A stretch of 5,724 nt of DNA from an uncultured Rhodospirillales bacterium (GTDB lineage Bacteria > Pseudomonadota > Alphaproteobacteria > RF32 > CAG-239), in NCBI GenBank assembly GCA_902795665.1, contig CADBMA010000083.1, positions 1 to 5,724 on the forward strand, given 5' to 3'. The notes beneath the pieces are model-generated. The model did no database searches. It was not told the DNA's origin and saw nothing but the letters and a program-made list of their open reading frames with translations. Numbering within the stretch: the stretch's first letter is position 1; the number at the start of each line of letters is the position of its first letter. This document shows positions 1 to 5,655 of the stretch, in pieces. The position numbers were made by a program, and so were the translations under genes.

Positions 1-357
1 ATCCAACATTTGTGATAGCGGTGTCAAATCTCCAAATACACCGATATCAGGATCTAAATAAACCAACTTATCAGCATTTGTTTGTTGCAAAATATGTAAA
101 GCCGCAGCTCCTTTTACCGCTGTGCAAAGCTCCACCACCGAATGCATAAAAAACCACTTTTTATTATTTTCTGTTTTTATAAAATCTTCTGCTTGCCAAA
201 CATAATCAAAATCTTCGTTTTCAAGATTAAAACTTTCCGGCAAATCATCAGAAATAACCAAATGCATTACCGCGCTGGGATTATGTTTTTTTAATGTTTC
301 GGCCAAAACTCTGGCTTTAGGCAAATAACAAGTGGTTATACTAGTAAAAAAATGCAT
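1..357 (-). CDS. GT-A type glycosyltransferase, N-terminal part (cut by left edge)
   Basis: This open frame starts at the ATG at 357-355 and runs off the left edge, giving 119 N-terminal residues. It begins MHFFTSITTCYLPKARVLAE, the usual opening of a nucleotide-sugar-binding Rossmann-like GT-A domain (first beta strand, then a helix of the 'ARVLAETLKKHNP' type). At residues 99-110 it has VYLDPDIGVFGD, whose D102-P103-D104 is the DxD-type motif that binds the divalent metal and sugar nucleotide. The segment ELCTAVKGAAALHIL (76-90) before it is typical of GT8-like transferases in surface polysaccharide clusters. Its start overlaps the upstream gene's stop by one base (TAATG). A good ribosome site, AAGGA at 364-368, lies 6 bases upstream, so translation is probably coupled. 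It should transfer a sugar from a nucleotide donor in cytoplasmic assembly of LPS, capsule or another glycan. Donor and acceptor cannot be told from this fragment. Confidence 0.85.
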   Translation of the reverse strand, partial: MHFFTSITTCYLPKARVLAETLKKHNPSAVMHLVISDDLPESFNLENEDFDYVWQAEDFIKTENNKKWFFMHSVVELCTAVKGAAALHILQQTNADKLVYLDPDIGVFGDLTPLSQMLD

Positions 358-1667
358 TATTTTTCCTTTCGTAAGTTAGTAATAAAGTAGATTATTTGTT
401 TTAAATTCTCCTCCGGATTAATCTCTTGCAAAACGAGTCCTTTTTTATATGCCGATACTCTTTCCGCCGGCGCTCCAAAATTATAACAAACCACCGGAAA
501 ACCCATCGCCATTGCTTCGGCTGTAGTATAAGAAAATGTTTCCGGCCAGATCGAAGGAATAAAAACAGCATCTATTTTTTCTTTTTCCATCAATTTAGGC
601 AGTTCTTCTGGTTTATAACGTCCGGTAACCTTAAGACAAGAAGGCGCATCATGAAAACTTCCGATAACTTTTAGATTAACATTGGGATATTTTTTGAGCA
701 ATTTACACATTTGTCGCACAATTGCGCCGCCTTTTTGATATAACGATACCTCTCCCAACATGGATATATTAATTTCTTTATGAGGAGGCACCTCAACCTT
801 TGGCAAGCTTCTTACCTTATGCGGAATAACTTTCATTTTTGATTTCAAGCTTGGATAAACACGGCAAAAAATCTCACCAACCACATTTGAAAAAACTACA
901 ACCTCATCAACCGTTTTTTCAAAAAATTCACCCCATTGCCACCGCCAATCAGCCATATTTTCATAGCCGGAGCGCAAAATTTCATTTTCAATCTGACTAT
1001 TACCAAGCTTTTTGCTACGCATACACTCTTCGCATCCTTCTTTATATTTCAAGTCACAAAAATTACCATCACAATTAAGCAAGTTAAAACTTGGACATAA
1101 GCACTGAAAATCATGGCCTCGAAAAGATATTTTTTTGCTTTTATGACGAAGATTGGCAATAATTTTCAACATTGCTAGGCTATTTTTGTAGCCCACCAAA
1201 TTATTAACTACAATTTCTGCAAATGTCATTTTACCCAAAAACTTACCCAAACTATCATCATCAATAAAATCATAAGCCCGAAAATTGTTGTACTGAGGAA
1301 ATGACAACAGAAAGCGCTGATAGGCAGGATAAAACTGCAAGCGAAGAATCATCATAGTCTCACGAAACGCGGAAAATTGAGCCTGAGAGTACGTTTCAGT
1401 ACCTCCCCCTAAAGAGTGATCCACCCACAAAACCAGCTGCATATTTTTGCTGGCCGCATATTTCAACGCCTCTTCCAACTCAATCATGCCCGCATTAACA
1501 GACGGAAACGGAGAATGATAGTTTTTATAACGAAACACCGGAATACCCAGCAACCACAAGCGAATCTTCTTATTGTCTACAATTTTTTTTACAATTGTAA
1601 TTCCCAAAAACTTAATTTTCTTAACGGTTCTGCCATCACTAATCTTTTTTGTTTTCTCAAACCACAT
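357..1667 (-). CDS. GT-B (GT4-like) glycosyltransferase with N-terminal repeat module and cysteine-rich insert
   Basis: Complete 436-residue protein, predicted cytoplasmic or peripheral to the inner membrane, acting in surface-glycan synthesis. The C-terminal half (about 299-430) is a GT4-like nucleotide-sugar-binding domain: INISMLGEVSLYQKGG, then NLKVIGSF, then IPSIWPETFSYTTAEAMAMG (370-389). In the last stretch E376 and E384 form the E-x7-E motif that contacts the donor sugar nucleotide. The N-terminal domain contains WVDHSLGGGTETY (81-93), the glycine-rich loop of GT-B folds. Residues 185-215 hold H185 and six cysteines (C189, C191, C199, C204, C212, C215), a possible metal-binding insert seen in some GT4-like enzymes. 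Residues 1-50 are not part of the fold: they contain two basic 'KI-x-LGI' units (about 16-28 and 33-48). The start has only a weak ribosome site (AGGG near 1680). It is first in a two-gene unit, with a good promoter 43 bases or more upstream. The sugar specificity is unknown. Confidence 0.9.
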   Translation of the reverse strand: MWFEKTKKISDGRTVKKIKFLGITIVKKIVDNKKIRLWLLGIPVFRYKNYHSPFPSVNAGMIELEEALKYAASKNMQLVLWVDHSLGGGTETYSQAQFSAFRETMMILRLQFYPAYQRFLLSFPQYNNFRAYDFIDDDSLGKFLGKMTFAEIVVNNLVGYKNSLAMLKIIANLRHKSKKISFRGHDFQCLCPSFNLLNCDGNFCDLKYKEGCEECMRSKKLGNSQIENEILRSGYENMADWRWQWGEFFEKTVDEVVVFSNVVGEIFCRVYPSLKSKMKVIPHKVRSLPKVEVPPHKEINISMLGEVSLYQKGGAIVRQMCKLLKKYPNVNLKVIGSFHDAPSCLKVTGRYKPEELPKLMEKEKIDAVFIPSIWPETFSYTTAEAMAMGFPVVCYNFGAPAERVSAYKKGLVLQEINPEENLKQIIYFITNLRKEK

Positions 1668-1709
1668 TTAATTTCTGCCCTACAAATCACTATGATATGA
1701 TATTATTTA

Positions 1710-1738
1710 ATTATAAATAAATACATTTACACTACCAA
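1710..1738 (-). promoter_or_regulatory. Candidate sigma70 promoter of the glycosyltransferase operon
   Basis: Read on the minus strand, TTGGTA (-35, positions 1738-1733) is followed after exactly 17 bases by a perfect TATAAT (-10, positions 1715-1710). Transcription would start near 1703, leaving about 35 bases of leader before the ATG at 1667. The surrounding DNA is so AT-rich that a single -10 match means little. The correct 17-base spacing together with a 4-of-6 -35 makes this the best candidate. It is a sequence call only. Confidence 0.55.
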
Positions 1739-1779
1739 TAATATATTTTTTTAATTTTAAATGCAATATTTAATTATTA

Positions 1780-1796
1780 TTGAAAATATTTTTCAA
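1780..1796. repeat. 17-bp palindrome in the divergent intergenic region (possible operator)
   Basis: TTGAAAA at 1780-1786 and TTTTCAA at 1790-1796 are perfect 7-base inverted arms around a central TAT. The site lies 42 bases upstream of the predicted glycosyltransferase -35 and about 125 bases upstream of the S24 regulator start. The symmetry suits a dimeric DNA-binding protein. High AT content raises the chance of random palindromes, so a regulatory role is an inference. Confidence 0.35.
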
Positions 1797-1820
1797 CTAT
1801 ATATATAATATACACTCATC

Positions 1821-1878
1821 AAATACTTTTCATAAACAAGATTTGCAATAAGCACTTGATTTTAATTAAAAAGTATTT
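1821..1878. repeat. 10-bp perfect inverted repeat upstream of the S24 regulator
   Basis: AAATACTTTT at 1821-1830 and its exact reverse complement AAAAGTATTT at 1869-1878 are separated by 38 bases, 48 bases centre to centre. The right arm overlaps the likely -35 region of the S24 regulator promoter. Two oppositely oriented copies of a half-site or operator at this distance could allow DNA looping or paired repressor binding. The DNA is AT-rich, so chance occurrence is not excluded. Confidence 0.4.
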
Positions 1879-1894
1879 TATCTTGTGTTATACA
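1866..1894 (+). promoter_or_regulatory. Candidate promoter of the S24-like regulator
   Basis: An extended -10, TGT followed by TATACA (1886-1894), lies 17 bases after TTAAAA (1866-1871), giving a plausible promoter with transcription starting near 1901 and a leader of about 18 bases. An alternative pair is TTGATT (1856-1861) and TTATCT (1878-1883), spaced 16. The DNA is too AT-rich to choose firmly between them. Confidence 0.35.
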
Positions 1895-1895
1895 A
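1883..1895. promoter_or_regulatory. Candidate autorepression operator over the -10 of the S24 regulator
   Basis: TTGTGTTATACAA is an imperfect 13-bp palindrome: arms TTGT and ACAA match exactly, with one mismatched inner pair. It covers the predicted extended -10 element 25 bases before the start codon. HTH_3 phage-type repressors often bind short TTGT/ACAA-type palindromes and repress their own promoter, so this is a reasonable operator candidate. No binding evidence can be read from sequence alone. Confidence 0.3.
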
Positions 1896-1919
1896 TATAT
1901 ATTTTGTAGAGGAAAACCT

Positions 1920-2573
1920 ATGAAAAAATGGGATTGGTTAAGAGACCATATGCATGAACACAACATAAGCCAACAACAAGCTGCCGACGCCTTGTTGTGG
2001 AAAAAACCTCGTATATCCGAGTTATTATGCAGCAAGCGCGACCTTCCGGTCAGTAAAGTATTCCTAGCCGCCAAATTTTTTAATCTTGATCTGGAAGAAC
2101 TAACCAAATACAACTCCGGATTTTCTGATAAAATTCCTCAAATTGCCGGAAAAAGTATGGTTGCGCATACTGACAAAAATATTGTCTGTGTAGATGTTAT
2201 AGACGCACAACACAATTCATTCTTTTCTCCGCTTGCCAAATGGCCCTTGGATATCAAGTTATTAAAAAACCTTGGACTACCATCGGCCAACAACATAAAG
2301 ATAATCATCGCACACGGCGATGCAATGTCTCCCACCATAAATGATCGAGACATTGTTGCTATTGATACAACTGTACACTTGCCCCAGCATGATGGAATGT
2401 ATTTATTCAAGGTAAAAGATGAGCTCTTCATCAAACGAATTTGTTTAAACCAATTTGACGGCACCGCTGATATTATATCCGACAATCACTTATATCCAAA
2501 AATTACCGTCACCAACTTCAATAAAATAACCTGTTTGGGAAAAGTTATAGCCGTCAGCAAATTGTATATATAA
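1920..2573 (+). CDS. Phage-repressor-like HTH/S24-fold regulator lacking the catalytic serine
   Basis: 217-residue cytoplasmic transcription regulator, the usual length for CI/LexA-like proteins. Residues 5-62 form an HTH_3/Xre DNA-binding domain (ISQQQAADALLWKKPRISEL, then a second amphipathic helix pair ending near LDLEELTKY). Residues 85-215 match the peptidase S24 fold. The signature usually reading G-D-S-M-x-P-T is HGDAMSPTIND at 132-142, so the nucleophilic serine is Ala135 (codon GCA, 2322-2324). The partner lysine is kept (K172 in LFIKRI). The linker has only one Ala-Gly pair (76-77) and no Ala/Cys-Gly in residues 78-132, where self-cleavage would be expected. It therefore probably binds DNA and dimerises through the S24 fold but cannot autocleave on RecA/DNA damage. 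The start is supported by AGAGGA at 1908-1913, 6 bases before ATG. It is convergent with the Tol operon and divergent from the glycosyltransferases. It is probably a domesticated phage-type regulator; its targets are unknown. Confidence 0.88.
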   Translation: MKKWDWLRDHMHEHNISQQQAADALLWKKPRISELLCSKRDLPVSKVFLAAKFFNLDLEELTKYNSGFSDKIPQIAGKSMVAHTDKNIVCVDVIDAQHNSFFSPLAKWPLDIKLLKNLGLPSANNIKIIIAHGDAMSPTINDRDIVAIDTTVHLPQHDGMYLFKVKDELFIKRICLNQFDGTADIISDNHLYPKITVTNFNKITCLGKVIAVSKLYI

Positions 2574-2606
2574 TCGCCTAACATAAGAACTGCGAGCAAA
2601 ATTTGT

Positions 2607-3335
2607 TTACGATTCTATTTCGAGAAAAAAGCTCTCATAAGTTTTGGCCAAAACAACATTCATCAGTACGGTTACAAATGAGCTGCAGAACAAAAACAGC
2701 CACCCTGCGCATCCAAGCTTTTCATCTACAAATTCAAAAAAGATATATATAAAATTAAATATGAACGCCAAAACAACAAATTGCCGATAATTTCCCTTTG
2801 TTCTTAAAAATGCTGTAGATAACTTGCCGCTACGACCGATAACTGACCCTATCCAAGACATCATCGGGCGATAAAAAATCAACGGGGCAATCAAGGTCAA
2901 AATCAATATCATTCCTAAATCAAATATTGTTCCCGATTCGGTGTAGCGCTGTAAATGCTCCAGATATTTTTCAACCCATGGCGCATCACGATAAATAATC
3001 GGAATAAGCAACGGAATAGCCATCAAAACTAGCATTACCAAAAGCGTAAACAATAGAATTCTGGTTGATGGCAACAAGGTATCAAAGAGCTTGACAGTCA
3101 GCATATAAGGCTTGCGCTCAAAATAAAAGCGAAAAAAATAACACCAAAACACATAATACGGAACCAGCCACAGCAAAAACAATTTATCATGCCATGAATC
3201 TAAAATTTTAAAACCCACAATCATAAATAATGCATTAACTATTGAAAACAGTGCCAACTCATGACGTTTCCGCAAGCAATAACGCCAAGAATTTACAAAA
3301 AGTCGTTTCAAAGAAATATTTTTAGTATCAATCAT
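2607..3335 (-). CDS. Six-helix inner-membrane protein of unknown function, last gene of the tol operon
   Basis: 242-residue integral membrane protein that I cannot assign to a named family. Hydrophobic segments lie near 27-45, 52-72, 93-115, 138-156, 185-202 and 209-230. The N-terminus is basic (KRLF..RYCLRKRH) and so probably cytoplasmic. With six helices the C-terminus would be cytoplasmic too. Between helices 3 and 4 is a charged loop (about 116-137, RDAPWVEKYLEHLQRYTESG). Between helices 4 and 5 is a basic stretch with FYRPMMSWIGSVIGRSGKL and RTKGNYRQF (154-186), weakly like the loop of YciC/GPDPase-membrane-domain-like proteins; this resemblance is from memory and unproven. It starts 17 bases after the tolA stop with a GGGG ribosome site (3347-3350), so it is co-transcribed with tolQRA. 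It occupies the place where tolB usually stands. A role in envelope maintenance or with the Tol complex is only an inference from position. Confidence 0.85.
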   Translation of the reverse strand: MIDTKNISLKRLFVNSWRYCLRKRHELALFSIVNALFMIVGFKILDSWHDKLFLLWLVPYYVFWCYFFRFYFERKPYMLTVKLFDTLLPSTRILLFTLLVMLVLMAIPLLIPIIYRDAPWVEKYLEHLQRYTESGTIFDLGMILILTLIAPLIFYRPMMSWIGSVIGRSGKLSTAFLRTKGNYRQFVVLAFIFNFIYIFFEFVDEKLGCAGWLFLFCSSFVTVLMNVVLAKTYESFFLEIES

Positions 3336-3352
3336 AACAACATCTGCCCCAT

Positions 3353-4309
3353 TTAATTGACGGTATGACTTATCGGATTAAAACGCAGCAACATCGTTTT
3401 CCACATATCATATTTTTGCGGATATTTTTGCGCCAAAATATTATATGGCTGGCACACAAATACGGCACGCCGCGCACTATCTGCCACTGAACGAAAATGC
3501 CGATCACTGTTGTAGCGCGACTTATCCAAAATATCAACTTCACGCACTGTGCCGTCTTTATTTAAATATGCACGAATTTCAATAATCATATCCTCAATCC
3601 CCATTGCTCCGGGATCCAAATTCCAACAAGCTCGCAATCGTCCGGCAATTGCATCAGCTTCAGAAATTGACAAATCACTAAAATACGATCCGCCAATTCC
3701 GCCTTCAATTCCCATATTATTCACCTGAGTGCCTGACTTAATTGTTGCATTAGCATTTTGCTCACCCAATTTTTTCTCCAAACTATCAACCGATGCTAGC
3801 AAATCTTTCAGAGGGTTATCCAATACCGGCTGATTTTTGGGAGCAGCTTTCTTTGGCTCCGGCTGTTTTTTTGGAGGTGTAGGTTTTTTAGGTTGCGGAG
3901 GTGGTGTTGGGCGTTTGGGCTCCGGCTTTCTCTCCGGCAATTTAGGTTTGCTTGGCTGAGGCGGCACAATAAAATCCTGCTTTGGATCGCTGGGAGCTTC
4001 GTCATCAGGAACATTTTCTTCTTTATTACTATTATCCGGTTGTTCCGGTTTAATTTCCTGTGGTTTCGTATCGTCTTTAGATTTACGTTCCTCCGGTTTT
4101 GCCTTGGTTGCCGGAGAATCTTTATCTGCAAACTCAGCTTTGGTCGGCAGATTCGTAATTTCCGAAATTTTTACATCATTCAGGTCAACAATTATCGGAA
4201 CCTGATCAAGCGTCATATTTTTACGCCACAAAAACGGCAAATCAACCGCCATCAAAACGATTGCGATTGCGTGTAAAGCCAGCGACTGATATAACGACGA
4301 CCTTCTCAA
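3353..4309 (-). CDS. tolA: TolA, periplasm-spanning energy transducer of the Tol-Pal system (TTG start)
   Basis: 318 residues. TolA couples the TolQ-TolR motor in the inner membrane to TolB/Pal at the outer membrane. A single N-terminal membrane helix (about 8-28) carries the S9-x3-H13 motif (SLALHA) through which TolA and TonB contact TolQ/ExbB. Residues 60-112 are charged and Lys/Glu/Asp/Pro-rich. Residues 113-160 are strongly Pro/Lys-rich (PPQPSKPKLPERKPEPKRP), unlike the long Ala/Lys/Glu helix of E. coli TolA. Residues 210-311 form the C-terminal TolA/TonB domain, with ISEADAIAGRLRACWNLDPG, IRAYLNKDGTVREV and FVCQPYN; C228 and C286 could form a disulfide. The start must be TTG at 4309-4307: an in-frame stop lies just upstream, and the next ATG falls inside the membrane helix. 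AGAAG at 4317-4321 lies 7 bases before it. It begins 4 bases after the tolR stop. Shorter than E. coli TolA (421). Confidence 0.93.
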   Translation of the reverse strand: MRRSSLYQSLALHAIAIVLMAVDLPFLWRKNMTLDQVPIIVDLNDVKISEITNLPTKAEFADKDSPATKAKPEERKSKDDTKPQEIKPEQPDNSNKEENVPDDEAPSDPKQDFIVPPQPSKPKLPERKPEPKRPTPPPQPKKPTPPKKQPEPKKAAPKNQPVLDNPLKDLLASVDSLEKKLGEQNANATIKSGTQVNNMGIEGGIGGSYFSDLSISEADAIAGRLRACWNLDPGAMGIEDMIIEIRAYLNKDGTVREVDILDKSRYNSDRHFRSVADSARRAVFVCQPYNILAQKYPQKYDMWKTMLLRFNPISHTVN

Positions 4310-4313
4310 TGTT

Positions 4314-4763
4314 TTACTTCTTTATTCTCTCATTTTGGTTAGGAGCCGGATCGGTTTTCAAGCCAACCTTTTCAAATCCGGCATTTTTAAGCAAAGCCAT
4401 CAAACCTAAAACCCGTCCATATTGTGCATCAGTATCACCTGATATAATGACACTAATTTCCGGATTGGCATCACGAACTGCTTTCACTTTGTCAACAATT
4501 TCATCGGCAGGAATTTCTTCTTTGCCGATATAATAATATCCCTCTTCATCAACACTGATATTAAGCGAAGTTTCTTTGCCGGTCAGATTTTTACCACCGA
4601 CTTTAGGCAAATCGAGCGCAATCCCTGAGGTCATCAGTGGTGCCGCCACCATAAACACCACCAGCAAAACCATCATAACATCCATCAAATTCGTGATATT
4701 AATCTCGGCATTGCGGCGGCTGTTGCGGCGCGAAGAACGATTTTTGGTTGTCAACTGTACCAT
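4314..4763 (-). CDS. tolR: TolR, ExbD/TolR-family stator protein
   Basis: 149 residues, close to the usual 140-150. TolR pairs with TolQ in the inner membrane to form a proton-driven motor and has a periplasmic domain that binds peptidoglycan. A basic cytoplasmic tail (residues 1-19, SSRRNSRRN) precedes the family signature AEINITNLMDVMMVLLVVFM (19-38). Asp28 is the membrane-embedded acidic residue that carries protons (Asp23 in E. coli TolR). It is followed by AAPLMTSGIALDLPK (40-54) and a single periplasmic ExbD-like domain to residue 137 (ISVDEEGYYYIGKEEIP, VIISGDTDAQYGRVLGLMALLKNAGF). The ATG overlaps the tolQ stop by one base (TAATG), with AGGTG at 4768-4772 as ribosome site, so synthesis is probably coupled to TolQ. 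The C-terminal tail is charged (NQNERIKK). Confidence 0.95.
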   Translation of the reverse strand: MVQLTTKNRSSRRNSRRNAEINITNLMDVMMVLLVVFMVAAPLMTSGIALDLPKVGGKNLTGKETSLNISVDEEGYYYIGKEEIPADEIVDKVKAVRDANPEISVIISGDTDAQYGRVLGLMALLKNAGFEKVGLKTDPAPNQNERIKK

Positions 4764-5506
4764 TATTCACCTGCCATATCGGCTCTGATTGTTGTATCAT
4801 CTATTTCGCGCGATAAAATGCTTGAAAATTCTGCTGCAAAATTCTCCAAACGATTAGCATAGCGATCTATGTCAGAAGAAATTTTATTATATGCAACCAC
4901 AGCCGGAATGGCTGCAATCAAACCAAATGCGGTTGTAAACAAAGCCTCAGCAATACCTGGGGCAATAGCTGACAAAGAGTTGCTTTGAGTGGCAGCAATA
5001 GCGTTAAAGCTATTAATAATTCCCCATACCGTACCAAACAATCCAACTAACGGAGCAACCGATCCGGTAGAAGCCAAAAAGCCCATGCGTGTATCAAGAC
5101 CATCAATTTCTTTATCCATAGATACCGCCATTGCTTTTTCAATACGTTGCTGAAGCGACACACCGCGCAGACCTCTATCTGTTTTTGATTTCATAATATT
5201 GGTACGTTTCCACTCACGCATTGCCGCCACAAACATTGCCGACATCGGATCTGCAGGATAGTTACCAATACTTTCATATAACTTATCCAAAGAACCACCC
5301 GACCAAAATTTTGACTCAAAACTGCGTGAACGTTGCTTGACATCGCGTAAAGTGGCAATTTTATCAATAATAATCGCCCAAGACCAGATTGAAGCCAGAA
5401 TCAATCCTATCATCACGACTTTAGTAACAGCGTCAGAACTCCACACCATGTGCCACATTGACATAGAGCTACCATCTACAACATCAGCTAAAGATTGTGT
5501 TTCCAT
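4763..5506 (-). CDS. tolQ: TolQ, ExbB/TolQ-family proton-channel subunit
   Basis: 247 residues from the chosen ATG (E. coli TolQ has 230). It forms the multimeric inner-membrane channel around TolR and powers TolA. Three membrane helices lie near 28-47, 144-167 and 185-206, with a large cytoplasmic loop between the first two (KQRSRSFESKFW..AAMREWKRT). The family signature GSVAPLVGLFGTVWGIINSF (148-167) contains T159. EALFTTAFGLIAAIPAVVAY (187-206) contains T192. These match the two channel threonines of E. coli TolQ (T145, T178). The frame extends 11 codons further upstream to a TTG at 5539, with an ATG at 5530. The ATG at 5504-5506 is preferred because AAAGAGGT (5511-5518) sits 5 bases before it and the earlier starts have no ribosome site. 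It is the first gene of the tol operon. No ybgC is visible immediately upstream. Confidence 0.95.
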   Translation of the reverse strand: METQSLADVVDGSSMSMWHMVWSSDAVTKVVMIGLILASIWSWAIIIDKIATLRDVKQRSRSFESKFWSGGSLDKLYESIGNYPADPMSAMFVAAMREWKRTNIMKSKTDRGLRGVSLQQRIEKAMAVSMDKEIDGLDTRMGFLASTGSVAPLVGLFGTVWGIINSFNAIAATQSNSLSAIAPGIAEALFTTAFGLIAAIPAVVAYNKISSDIDRYANRLENFAAEFSSILSREIDDTTIRADMAGE

Positions 5507-5599
5507 TTTTACCTCTTTATTTTTTTGCATTTTTTGCAATATTACACCAAATTCCTAAATAATACCTTAAAATTTACAAATTCTACTGCATCTTAACAG
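5507..5599 (-). promoter_or_regulatory. tol operon upstream region (promoter expected, not resolved)
   Basis: This is the only non-coding DNA between the upstream hairpin and tolQ. If that hairpin terminates, the tol promoter must lie here. On the minus strand TTGTAA (5579-5574), TATTAT and TAATAT elements occur, but no pair has good 16-18 base spacing, so I assign no -35/-10. The well-defined element is the tolQ ribosome site at 5511-5518. Confidence 0.35.
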
Positions 5600-5632
5600 T
5601 TAAATGCCGCCAGACAAACCAGCGGCATTTAA
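5600..5632 (-). terminator. GC-rich hairpin, probable terminator of the gene upstream of tolQ
   Basis: TTAAATGCCGC (5600-5610) and GCGGCATTTAA (5622-5632) are a perfect 11-bp inverted repeat with an 11-base loop. In minus-strand RNA the loop tightens further by U-G, G-U and G-C pairs, leaving a 5-base UUUGU loop. In plus-strand RNA the first two positions would be A/C mismatches. The strand bias suggests a minus-strand product. The hairpin begins about 24 bases after a candidate stop codon at 5656-5658. The U tract after it is poor (AUUUAACUGUU), so it may be an inefficient terminator or an RNA-stability element. Confidence 0.5.
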
Positions 5633-5655
5633 AAATTTAGATTCCTACACAAAAG

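Noticed and set aside
426..1078. Plus-strand open frames opposite the glycosyltransferase (426-674, 839-1078)
   Set aside because: Their translations are low-complexity, rich in F, R, H and Q, with no ribosome sites, and lie opposite a clear GT-B gene.
1862..2485. Minus-strand open frames opposite the S24 regulator (1862-2113, 2138-2485)
   Set aside because: They are antisense to a well-supported HTH/S24 gene, have no domain signal, and the first extends into the promoter region.
1920..2573. S24 regulator as part of a prophage
   Set aside because: No integrase, cro-like gene, replication gene or att-type direct repeat is visible; neighbours on both sides are ordinary chromosomal genes.
2574..2606. 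Bidirectional terminator between the convergent S24 regulator and the membrane protein gene
   Set aside because: I found no stem-loop with a U tract in the 33-base gap or close flanks; CAAAATTTG is too short to count.
3808..4276. Open frames in the tolA region (3808-4131 minus, 3893-4276 plus)
   Set aside because: They are produced by the biased Pro/Lys/Glu codons of the TolA linker read in other frames; the translations show repetitive R/N/L or R/F composition only.
4261..4788. Plus-strand open frames opposite tolR (4261-4533, 4576-4788)
   Set aside because: They are antisense to the clearly recognisable TolR and show no motif.
5507..5539. Longer tolQ start at TTG 5539 or ATG 5530
   Set aside because: Neither has a ribosome site, and the added residues (MQKMQKNKEVK) are just the AAAGAGGT leader translated; the ATG at 5506 has ideal spacing.
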